A DNA stretch of 18,161 nt. Origin: an uncultured Lachnospiraceae bacterium. GTDB taxonomy: Bacteria; Bacillota; Clostridia; Lachnospirales; Lachnospiraceae. The stretch is taken from positions 1 to 18,161 of the forward strand of contig CAJUEX010000060.1 in NCBI GenBank assembly GCA_910585715.1, written 5' to 3'. Below are positions 1 through 6,845 of the stretch, one piece after another; positions within the stretch are counted from its first letter, which is position 1, and every line of letters starts with the position of its first letter. Both the position numbers and the translations under genes were made by a program. The notes beneath the pieces were generated by a model that made no database searches, was not told the DNA's origin, and worked only from the letters and a program-made list of their open reading frames with translations.

Positions 1-122
1 CCAGCGCTTAGCGAGGTATTTTCGAGCTTAGCACTGTTGCGTTTTTATCAGAGCGGGAGCGTGCCCCGAAGACTATTATATGTTCTGCCAGTTCCTACGT
101 CCTCAAATTCAAAACCTGCAGG

Positions 123-135
123 CTGAACTGTTACA
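123..135 (-). repeat. Dispersed 13-bp motif, copy 1 (one mismatch)
   Basis: The plus strand reads CTGAACTGTTACA, which differs at one base from CTGAACCGTTACA at 3738-3750. It lies between the left-end repeat-like stretch and the FRG promoter. Two further copies form the arms of the inverted repeat at 2717-2765. All four copies are intergenic. Confidence 0.5.
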
Positions 136-182
136 AAAATGGAGGAAAAATGGTAAAATTTCATTCTTTTTCCATATTTATT

Positions 183-191
183 TGCTATAAT
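183..191 (+). promoter_or_regulatory. Extended -10 promoter for the FRG gene
   Basis: TGCTATAAT at 183-191 is a perfect extended -10 element (TGnTATAAT). No good -35 hexamer lies 16-18 bases upstream, which is tolerated with an extended -10. Transcription would begin near 198, about 50 bases before the FRG start codon. The flanking sequence is AT-rich. Confidence 0.5.
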
Positions 192-249
192 TGCTTCAAA
201 ACCTTAAGAGCACAGGAAAATTTAAAATGTAAAAGACAGAGGTACAGAC

Positions 250-1578
250 ATGGAAGAAAATGAAAAAAGCACGGAAGCTTCCGCAGAGAGCCTTATCAGC
301 TTCGGAATGGAAAATACATACTTAAATGAAGCCTTTTATCACGTTTTCGGGAAACGGCTCATAAGTCAGGGCTATGTGGATGGAAGCTATATTTTAAAGG
401 CTGTCACCCGCGGCAGTTATTATTCACAGCTAAAAGCCTCCGGGCTGCAGGGGCTTTTTGCAAGCAAAAGCTGTGTTCCCTCGGAAAACATAGATATCAT
501 GACTGGTTATCTGGAAAATATAGTGGGGGATAAAGCAAAACTGACGGCATTAGAGGAGGAAGCGCTTGTATTCTGGATTTTTCTGCCCTATCTTGCCGCT
601 TCCAAACGCCAGCAGCGGAAGGAATACCTATTACAGATTTTGGAGAGATTGCTGGCAATCTACACAGAAGATAAGGAATGGGAGCTTGGCATTTCGGACG
701 GAGTGATTTTTGATAGAAATGTGTGCGCCCTGACACCCATAGACTCCCTGGAAAAATATGTGGGTGAGATATTTTCACTGAAGGAAGAGTACCGGCAGGA
801 AACCTTGCTTTACCGGGGACAATCCTGGCTTAATTATCTTCTGCAGCCCGGAATCAAGCGGGAAAGGCACTGGCTTGAAAAAGAAGATATGATGTATCAG
901 GAAATTCTGGTAAGGTGCGCACAGGATTTTGTCCACTGCGCCACTCATTTGGATTATCTGGTGGAAATGCAGCATTACGGACTGCCCACCAGGCTTTTGG
1001 ATGTTACGGAAAATCCCCTGGTAGCATTGTATTTTGCCTGCTGCACCAATCAAAGCAGGCTGGGTGAGGTACTAATATTGCATACAAAGCCCGAAATGAT
1101 AAAATATGCAAAAAGCGATACGGTGGCATTTCTGGCGGCGCTTCCAACCTTAAGCTACGGTGAGCAGACGGAGCTGATTCGCTTGTGCAAAAACGGCATT
1201 CAGGAGGAAAATGATACAGAGTATAAAAAGCTTGCAGGCAAACTGGCGGCAGAAGTGAAATCCCGCAATCCTGCTTTTGAACCGAGAATCCGGAAAGCAG
1301 ACCTGTTAAGCCATGTGTTTGTTACGCCCCTCCGCAACAACCAGCGCATTATGAAGCAGGAAGGTTCCTTTATTTTATGCGGGCTGGGCGAGGAAGAGGG
1401 CAAGGGAAGCGGCATGGACAATATGCGCTGTCAGGACAAGGATGGCAGGAAAAGAGTGTTTGTCATAAAGAACAAAGAGAAAATACAAAAGGAACTGGAT
1501 ATGCTCTCTGTTAACAGGGCAAGCCTGTTTCCGGAAATTGACGATGTTGCGGAATATATCAGGGAGAAATATCGATAA
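250..1578 (+). CDS. FRG-domain protein with uncharacterised N-terminal domain
   Basis: This is a 442-residue soluble protein. The ATG follows AGAGG (238-242) at a 7-base spacing. The C-terminal half is an FRG domain, a family of unknown biochemical activity named for its F/Y-R-G motif. YRG is at residues 188-190, the hallmark HYGLPTRLLDVT at 242-253 is followed by PLVALYFAC, QRIMKQEGSF is at 365-374, and the closing LFPEIDDVAEYI is at 426-437, as is usual in this family. Residues 1-160 are mostly helical-looking and match nothing I recognise. FRG proteins are common in prophages and defence-type islands, so a toxin or effector role is plausible but only inferred. The gene stands alone and its stop codon abuts a degraded permease (1575 onward), so it probably arrived by insertion or replacement at that locus. 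No signal peptide or membrane segment is evident. Confidence 0.88.
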   Translation: MEENEKSTEASAESLISFGMENTYLNEAFYHVFGKRLISQGYVDGSYILKAVTRGSYYSQLKASGLQGLFASKSCVPSENIDIMTGYLENIVGDKAKLTALEEEALVFWIFLPYLAASKRQQRKEYLLQILERLLAIYTEDKEWELGISDGVIFDRNVCALTPIDSLEKYVGEIFSLKEEYRQETLLYRGQSWLNYLLQPGIKRERHWLEKEDMMYQEILVRCAQDFVHCATHLDYLVEMQHYGLPTRLLDVTENPLVALYFACCTNQSRLGEVLILHTKPEMIKYAKSDTVAFLAALPTLSYGEQTELIRLCKNGIQEENDTEYKKLAGKLAAEVKSRNPAFEPRIRKADLLSHVFVTPLRNNQRIMKQEGSFILCGLGEEEGKGSGMDNMRCQDKDGRKRVFVIKNKEKIQKELDMLSVNRASLFPEIDDVAEYIREKYR

Positions 1579-2697
1579 AAACCCAATCGCAAAGAAGAAA
1601 AACCGCCAATCTGATTACCGTGGCAACCAGTTTTGTGCTTGTGCTGCTTTTAAATCTCTATTTCGGAAGCATACGCAGCTATGAAAAGCAGCTTCAGGAC
1701 CTTGCCCAGAATGCATTGTGAGCAAAGAAACCCTGAAGGAGCATAATTGGAAAATCGGCGACCGGATTTTATTTAATTTCTATTATTATGATTCCGCCAG
1801 CGCCGTTACCAAAATGGATATCCGTCCCATAGGGCTTTTGGAGATGGAAATTGCGGGAACCATGGAGTATTTCTGCGACCATATGAACCCTGCTCCCGAT
1901 ATGCTGTATAAGGACAAGACCTATGTGGCTGTATTGGAAAGCTATCTCTATGTCCATGGCTCTGTTGCAGATGAAATCAAAAAGGAAGCGTCAGCCTCCG
2001 GAACCCGGCTGGGGCTGGAATATATACCGGCTTCTCTGGCCTCCGGGCTTTATCTGCCTGATGGAAGCATGGTGGAAGATGAATTCAGGGAGAAACAGAA
2101 GATTTATGAAGTTACAGAAGGATTTTATGAGACGGATGCAGGAAAAAGACTGTTGAATCTGGCAAAAACCATGGAATATCAGTATGACATTCAACCAGTT
2201 ACGGGAACAAACAAAACCTGCCTGTTAATGCCCTTTTATATGCGGACACCTGTTCAAATGCCGGGAGGAAATTCAGGCTGGACGGCTCCCTGTCCCTTTC
2301 GGCATCCCTCATTGATGCAGAAGGGAACCCTCTGGAGCCCTTTGAAACATCGGAATATAAAGTGGTAGGCATTTATGACACCGCAGGGAGCAGTGCCAAT
2401 AATCTTTTTTGCTGCTTGCCGGAATCATACTGACAGGGCTTTTGCTGTTTTTTTTCAGCCATTGAGCGGTCTTTGGGAATGACCTGTCGACAGTGCAGAT
2501 GGTCCATAATGTCAGGCTTTGTCCTGCTGATTCTGCTTGGAAGCATAATGGGTTCCCTGGCAGAAGCTGCGGGCTGGACAGCTTTTGGATGCGCAGTGCT
2601 GATTGTGGTTTCAGGAACCGGAATTGCTCTGGGCAGGATAAATAAAAGCCTGAAGCGGGAGCCTATGCAGCTATTGTCTGAAAGGTGCAGGGAATAG
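1575..2697 (+). pseudogene. Remnant of an FtsX/MacB-type ABC transporter permease
   Basis: Pieces of one permease run in order through three frames. From about 1593 a basic start RRKTAN is followed by a hydrophobic segment (SFVLVLLLNLYFG) and SIRSYEKQLQDLAQNA, stopping at 1719-1721. A second piece in another frame (1718-2270, from SKETLKEHNWKIGDR) matches an extracellular domain. A frameshift near 2265 leads to KFRLDGSLSLSASLIDAEG and EYKVVGIYDT. A hydrophobic piece (about 2403-2463) ends at a TGA. The typical C-terminal stretch AIERSLGMTCRQC, two membrane segments and NKSLKREPMQLL runs to 2697. Intact relatives are about 800 residues with four membrane segments, so roughly half is missing, including the true start. 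Open stretches such as 1718-2368 and 2473-2697 are therefore gene fragments, not small genes. No ATPase partner gene is in the window. Confidence 0.75.
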
Positions 2698-2716
2698 GCA
2701 GGGCATAATATGAAAA

Positions 2717-2765
2717 TGTAACGGTTCAGCCCGCTTATATCCTCGGGGTGGGCTGAACCGTTGCA
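2717..2765. repeat. Long inverted repeat built from two 13-bp motif copies
   Basis: AACGGTTCAGCCC (2720-2732) is the exact reverse complement of GGGCTGAACCGTT (2750-2762). Wobble and Watson-Crick pairs extend the stem to 2717-2735 with 2747-2765, leaving a loop of about 11-17 bases. Each arm contains the motif TGTAACGGTTCAG or its complement (the right arm reads CTGAACCGTTGCA at 2753-2765). There is no T-run on the plus strand and only a short interrupted one on the minus strand, so a terminator function is possible but unproven. The shared motif at 123 and 3738 suggests a dispersed palindromic repeat. Confidence 0.7.
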
Positions 2766-2893
2766 CAAAATCAGTATAATGAAAGCCCATATTGCCAACC
2801 ACATTTATTTTTCCGGAAAATTTGCCGATAACCTATATAAGTATAAATGCTCTTAATAAGCTCAATATTACATGAATCAGGGAGGATAATGAT

Positions 2894-3673
2894 ATGGGCA
2901 TAATGGGAATCGGAAATTCAAATGCGGAAAGGTATACCTTTAAAAACCCGGATGGAACCGTGGCAGGCACCATGACCGTTCGCAGGCCGGAGATGAAAAA
3001 GACAAAACGGCTGAATTATAAATTTAAGAAAATTTCTACCCAGCTTATGGCAGCAAAAACATCCGGCGGCGCAAGGCTGGTGGTGGCAAAGGCATACAGT
3101 GAGGCTGCAAATCTCCGCAGGAAGCTAAGAGGCGGGGAATATGACGACAGTGAGGTGAGCAGCGCCCTAATCCATGCAGAGCAGATGATAAGGATTGCCA
3201 AAAAGCGGGTAAAGCATCTGGAAGAGGAAGAAAGTGCAAAAAAGACCGGCGGCATATGTGAGGCGGAGCTTGAGGAGACAGAGGAAAACAACAGTGCCGA
3301 CAGCATGGAAATGCAGGATGTCTTTGAACTTGACAGCAAAGAGTTAAGAGAGCTAATGAAAGAAATGGAAAGGGAGCTTAAGGAGCTGGAAGGGGAAAAT
3401 GAGTTTGAGGAGCTGACCCGGACAGTAAGCGAGGACATGGACCCGGCTGATTTGGAGCTTTTAAAGAAAAAGCACAGGGCAAAAGAGCTTCGTGAAATTA
3501 TGGAAGCGGATATGAAATATTTAAAATCTCTTTTCAGTAAACTGGAAAAAGAGAAGCAGGCGGCTTCAAGCGGTGTGTCTTTAGAGCTTGCAGGGACGGA
3601 AGTGCCGGTAATGGTATCGGCAGCAGAAACGCCCGCAGCGGCGGAAGGCGGAAGCATCGATGAATCGGTTTGA
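2894..3673 (+). CDS. Conserved-looking coiled-coil protein of unknown function
   Basis: A 259-residue soluble protein begins at an ATG eight bases after a perfect GGAGG (2881-2885). Residues 1-110 are basic and regular: MGIMGIGNSNAERY, a KNPDGTVAGTMTVRRPEM segment and a K/R-rich helix region up to about 110. Residues 110-225 are strongly acidic and charged, with heptad-like ELKELEGENEFEEL and LREIMEADMKYL stretches that predict coiled coil. Residues 226-259 are an Ala/Ser/Glu low-complexity tail. There is no catalytic motif, signal peptide or membrane segment. I do not recognise a named family, although the N-terminal block has the look of a conserved clostridial hypothetical protein. A GCCGATAA octamer at 2824-2831 recalls the -10 of flagellar sigma-28 promoters, but its -35 partner is missing. 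The gene is flanked by the inverted repeat and by the kinase promoter, so it is probably monocistronic. Confidence 0.85.
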   Translation: MGIMGIGNSNAERYTFKNPDGTVAGTMTVRRPEMKKTKRLNYKFKKISTQLMAAKTSGGARLVVAKAYSEAANLRRKLRGGEYDDSEVSSALIHAEQMIRIAKKRVKHLEEEESAKKTGGICEAELEETEENNSADSMEMQDVFELDSKELRELMKEMERELKELEGENEFEELTRTVSEDMDPADLELLKKKHRAKELREIMEADMKYLKSLFSKLEKEKQAASSGVSLELAGTEVPVMVSAAETPAAAEGGSIDESV

Positions 3674-3679
3674 TTCCTG

Positions 3680-3750
3680 TCCGAAAAAACCGGAACTCCT
3701 GCCAGCTCCCGCGTCATTTTATCCAAAAAACCGGGGACTGAACCGTTACA
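3680..3750. repeat. Intergenic repeats including dispersed 13-bp motif, copy 4
   Basis: CTGAACCGTTACA at 3738-3750 matches the arms of the inverted repeat at 2717-2765 and the copy at 123-135. Just before it lies an imperfect direct repeat: TCCGAAAAAACCGGAACT (3680-3697) and TCCAAAAAACCGGGGACT (3722-3739). The block separates the coiled-coil gene from the promoter of the histidine kinase. Neither repeat has the stem and T-tract of a terminator. Confidence 0.5.
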
Positions 3751-3778
3751 GATTTCCATGTCCAAAATATCCAAAATA

Positions 3779-3807
3779 TTGACATAGGTTCACACGCTTG
3801 TTAGAAT
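3779..3807 (+). promoter_or_regulatory. Near-consensus sigma-A promoter for the hybrid kinase
   Basis: TTGACA (3779-3784) and TAGAAT (3802-3807) are separated by exactly 17 bases, a single mismatch from the full vegetative consensus. An AT-rich stretch (3760-3778) precedes it and could act as an UP element. Transcription would start near 3814, giving a leader of about 40 bases before the ATG at 3855. The preceding gene is therefore not needed for expression of the kinase. Confidence 0.8.
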
Positions 3808-3854
3808 AGAATACAGGTAAGTCTATTTACAGGACGCAGGGAGGAAACAGACAT

Positions 3855-6617
3855 ATGTATCATTGCCATATTCATTTCTATTTAATGGGACTTAAGAACA
3901 GGGCATTTGAAATGATAAAAGAAATGCATCCGTTAGAGCATATTACGCATGAATTTTCTGAAAGCGAGCAGTGTGAAGTGAGACTGGCTGCTAAGGCAGA
4001 TGTGATTTTTGCTTATTTACAGGATATGGATGTGAAAGAAGCTTTGCAGGCCATTGAGGCAGGGAAGAAACGGGAGGCAGAGCTTATTCTGCTTGCGGAT
4101 AAGGAGCAGATGCCGCTTATGTCAGGATTCCTGTCGGAAGTGAAGGATATATGGACCCTGCCCATGTCTGATGAAGAAATGAGCTTTCGCATTTTGAGAT
4201 GGCAACAGGCCTGTAAATCACAAAAGGATTCCTGGCAGACCAGCCAGTATCTGGAGGCTGTTATTAACAATACCCCCAATATGGTCTGGTATAAGGATAA
4301 AGACGGTATACATAAGAAAGTAAATGACAGCTTTTGCAAAACAGTCAATAAGACGAAAAAGCAGGTAGAGGGAAGAGGTCATGCGTATATATGGGATGTG
4401 GAGCAGGATGATCCTGCCTGCATAGAATCAGAGCTTGAGGTCATGACCAAGAAAGAAACCTGTGTATCCGGAGAAGTGATTAAAACCGGAGAGGGAATGC
4501 GGATGCTTACTACTTATAAATCCCCATTATATGATCTTGACGGAAGTGTAATGGGGACGGTAGGCATAGGAATCGACGTGACGCAGGAACGCATATATGA
4601 GCAGGAGCTTATAAAAAAGACCAACTCTCTGGAAGCTATTTTTACAGGAATGGATTGTGGAGTGATGTGCCATTCCATAGATGGAACGCATCTTATCAGC
4701 ATTAATAGAGCAGCCCTGAAGATTCTGGGATATGAATCTCAGGATGAAATGATGAATAAGGGTTTTGATATGGTAGCGGCGTCTGTTGTAGAAGAAGATA
4801 AGCCAAAGATTCGGGAATGCATAAAGGAACTGAAAAAAGAGGGTGACAGTGTCAGTGTGGAATACCGCATACAGCATGATGATGGGGAGATTCTACACAT
4901 AATGGGTAATATCAAGCTCTTAAAAGAAAATGGAGAGCTGTTTTATCAGCGTTTTCTTTTAGATTGTACGAGGCAAAAGATAAAGGAAAACAAGGAACGC
5001 AGGGAAAAGGAAAAACACCATATGGAACTGGTCCAGGCATTGAGCATAGATTACAATCTTGTCTGTTTCTTTGATTTGGATACAGGTGTTGGCATGTCCC
5101 TTCGGATAGCGGATGACTGTTACCATATGTTTGATACGATTTTCATTGGCAGCCTGTCGTTGGAAGAAAGCATGGAGCTTTATATAGAAAAGTTTGTTTA
5201 TGAAGATGACAAAGAAATGCTGCGTCAGGCATCTGCCAGAGAGCGTCTGAAAGAAGAGCTGACAGAAAAGAGACTGTATTATGTGAATTACCGTGCCTTT
5301 ATAGACGGTGAAATGAAGTATTATCAAATGAAGGTTGTGCGTACCGGAGTTTGGGATGGCAGCCAGGGGATTGTTATGGGATTCCGCAGCGTGGATGAGG
5401 AAATCCGCAATGAAATGGAAAAGAAAAATATACTGGAAGAAGCACTTTTTCAGGCGAATAAGGCAAATAAGGCAAAAAGTGCATTTCTTTCCAATATGTC
5501 CCATGATATCCGTACGCCGATGAATGCAATTGTGGGCTTTACCTCATTGGCAATTGCCCATATTGACAACAAGGAACAGGTAGAGGAATACCTTGGGAAA
5601 ATAATGACATCGGGCAATCATCTGCTTAGCCTTATTAATGATGTATTAGATATGAGCCGCATTGAAAGTGGAAAGATTCAGTTAGAGGAAAAGCCATGCA
5701 GCCTTACGGATATTCTGCAGGGACTACGCAATATTTTGCAGGCGGATGCCCTTGCAAAGCAGTTAGAGTTGCAAATTGAAGCGGTGGACGTTCAAAATGA
5801 AGAATTTTACTGTGATAAGCTGCGGCTGAATCAGGTGCTTTTGAATCTGCTTGGCAATTCTGTTAAGTATACCGATGCCGGAGGAAGCGTCAGCCTGAAG
5901 GTGAAGGAAAAACCGGGAGTCCCTGCCGGCTATGCAAATTATGAATTTTATGTTCAGGATAGCGGAAGAGGTATGAGCAAGGAATTTGTATCCCATATTT
6001 TTGAACCCTTTGAGAGAGAAAAGAATTCTACCATCAGCGGCATTCAGGGAACAGGGCTTGGTATGGCAATTACCAAAAATATTGTGGATATGATGGACGG
6101 CTCCATTGAAGTGAAAAGCGAGCAGGGCGTAGGCACGGAGGTTACTGTTTCCTTTACATTCCGCCTGAATATGGGGGAAAAGATAAGTACAGAGCAAGCA
6201 ATAGAAAAGAAAGCCGGCAGAGAACCGGAAAAGCTTCTGACAGGACGTATTCTGTTAGTGGAGGATGTAGAGCTGAATCAGGAAATTGCAGTAGCAATTT
6301 TAGGAGATGCAGGGTTTGAAACAGAGGTTGCAGGAAATGGTCAGATTGCCGTGGAAATGTTGAAGAAATCCAAGCCCGGATATTATAAGCTGGTGCTCAT
6401 GGATGTTCAAATGCCGGTAATGAATGGCTATGAAGCCACAAAGACAATTCGTAAGCTGGATGATAAGGAGCTGGCGGCAATACCGATTATAGCAATGACG
6501 GCAAATGCTTTTGAAGAAGATAAGCGGGAGGCTTTGAAGTGCGGAATGAACGGGCATATAGCAAAGCCCATAGATGTGGAAAACCTTCTTGCCACGTTGG
6601 AGAAGATTCTGGATTAG
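3855..6617 (+). CDS. Soluble multi-PAS hybrid sensor histidine kinase
   Basis: A 920-residue cytoplasmic kinase starts at an ATG behind GGGAGG (3839-3844). Residues 1-120 look like a degenerate receiver-type domain, with D49 in AKADVIF and no membrane segment. PAS domains follow at about 131-245 (NNTPNMVWYKDKDGIHKKVN) and about 256-372, and a third PAS-like region at about 390-515. The HisKA H-box is SNMSHDIRTPMNAIVG with phospho-acceptor H550. The ATPase domain shows the N-box NLLGNSVKYT (N668), the G1 box DSGRGM (702-707) and the G2 box GTGLGM (732-737). A C-terminal receiver has the acidic pair E803/D804, phospho-acceptor D850 in LMDVQMPVMNGYEAT, T882 and K904 in HIAKPI. No HPt domain or response regulator is encoded nearby, so the output is unknown and it is an orphan. 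It presumably senses a cytoplasmic signal through its PAS domains and relays phosphate internally from H550 to D850. Confidence 0.96.
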   Translation: MYHCHIHFYLMGLKNRAFEMIKEMHPLEHITHEFSESEQCEVRLAAKADVIFAYLQDMDVKEALQAIEAGKKREAELILLADKEQMPLMSGFLSEVKDIWTLPMSDEEMSFRILRWQQACKSQKDSWQTSQYLEAVINNTPNMVWYKDKDGIHKKVNDSFCKTVNKTKKQVEGRGHAYIWDVEQDDPACIESELEVMTKKETCVSGEVIKTGEGMRMLTTYKSPLYDLDGSVMGTVGIGIDVTQERIYEQELIKKTNSLEAIFTGMDCGVMCHSIDGTHLISINRAALKILGYESQDEMMNKGFDMVAASVVEEDKPKIRECIKELKKEGDSVSVEYRIQHDDGEILHIMGNIKLLKENGELFYQRFLLDCTRQKIKENKERREKEKHHMELVQALSIDYNLVCFFDLDTGVGMSLRIADDCYHMFDTIFIGSLSLEESMELYIEKFVYEDDKEMLRQASARERLKEELTEKRLYYVNYRAFIDGEMKYYQMKVVRTGVWDGSQGIVMGFRSVDEEIRNEMEKKNILEEALFQANKANKAKSAFLSNMSHDIRTPMNAIVGFTSLAIAHIDNKEQVEEYLGKIMTSGNHLLSLINDVLDMSRIESGKIQLEEKPCSLTDILQGLRNILQADALAKQLELQIEAVDVQNEEFYCDKLRLNQVLLNLLGNSVKYTDAGGSVSLKVKEKPGVPAGYANYEFYVQDSGRGMSKEFVSHIFEPFEREKNSTISGIQGTGLGMAITKNIVDMMDGSIEVKSEQGVGTEVTVSFTFRLNMGEKISTEQAIEKKAGREPEKLLTGRILLVEDVELNQEIAVAILGDAGFETEVAGNGQIAVEMLKKSKPGYYKLVLMDVQMPVMNGYEATKTIRKLDDKELAAIPIIAMTANAFEEDKREALKCGMNGHIAKPIDVENLLATLEKILD

Positions 6618-6671
6618 AAGGGCTGACTGCTGTTTTGCTTCCCAAAGGACCAAACGGCATTTCAATATACA

Positions 6672-6710
6672 GTGAAAGCTGGCAGGATATTCTGCCGGCT
6701 TTCACGTCTT
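6672..6710 (+). terminator. Rho-independent terminator after the hybrid kinase
   Basis: GTGAAAGCTGGCAG (6672-6685) pairs with CTGCCGGCTTTCAC (6692-6705). This is a 14-bp stem with one G-U pair around a six-base loop, followed by GTCTTTT. It lies 55 bases after the kinase stop and separates the kinase from the amylase-sbcDC run. Confidence 0.85.
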
Positions 6711-6845
6711 TTGGGAACTTTTCCAACTGTTTTCGGGAATACTTGGGAGTAACGGTGTTTTTTTCTTTTTTTTGTGGTAAACTGTTGTAGAAGACGGAAG
6801 GAATCTGCAAAATCCGTCAAAATTTTATATAAGGACTTGAGAGAA

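Larger units (their letters stand above)
1..249. other. Repeat-like noncoding stretch upstream of the FRG gene
   Basis: No gene-sized reading frame is present. The heptamer GCTTAGC occurs twice (6-12 and 26-32), and a small hairpin can form from CGGG at 54-57 and CCCG at 65-68. On the minus strand an ATG at 164 opens a 38-codon frame ending at 48 that carries the peptide PAGFEFEDVGTGRTYNSLRG. It is probably part of a dispersed element rather than a gene, because no ribosome binding site precedes it. The motif CTGAACTGTTACA at 123-135 is one of four related copies in the window. The last about 65 bases hold the likely promoter and ribosome binding site of the FRG gene. Confidence 0.5.

Noticed and set aside
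1718..2368. A 216-codon frame read as an independent gene from a GTG
   Set aside because: It lacks a ribosome site and its product is the middle of an FtsX-type permease whose ends continue in other frames, so it belongs to one pseudogene.
2473..2697. A 74-codon frame with two membrane segments taken as a small membrane protein
   Set aside because: The sequence is the conserved C-terminal end of the same permease (AIERSLGM and onward, NKSLKREPMQLL). No start signal is present.
3016..3774. A 252-codon minus-strand frame rich in Ser opposite the coiled-coil gene
   Set aside because: It is antisense to a well-supported gene with a perfect ribosome site. The Ser/Leu/Phe bias is what the complement of Glu/Lys-rich codons gives, and no ribosome site precedes it.
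6774..6845. An upstream start that would lengthen the amylase by 24 residues
   Set aside because: The extra residues (Cys/Arg-rich) do not belong to the family, there is no ribosome site in front, and the start at 6846 matches the usual N-terminus.
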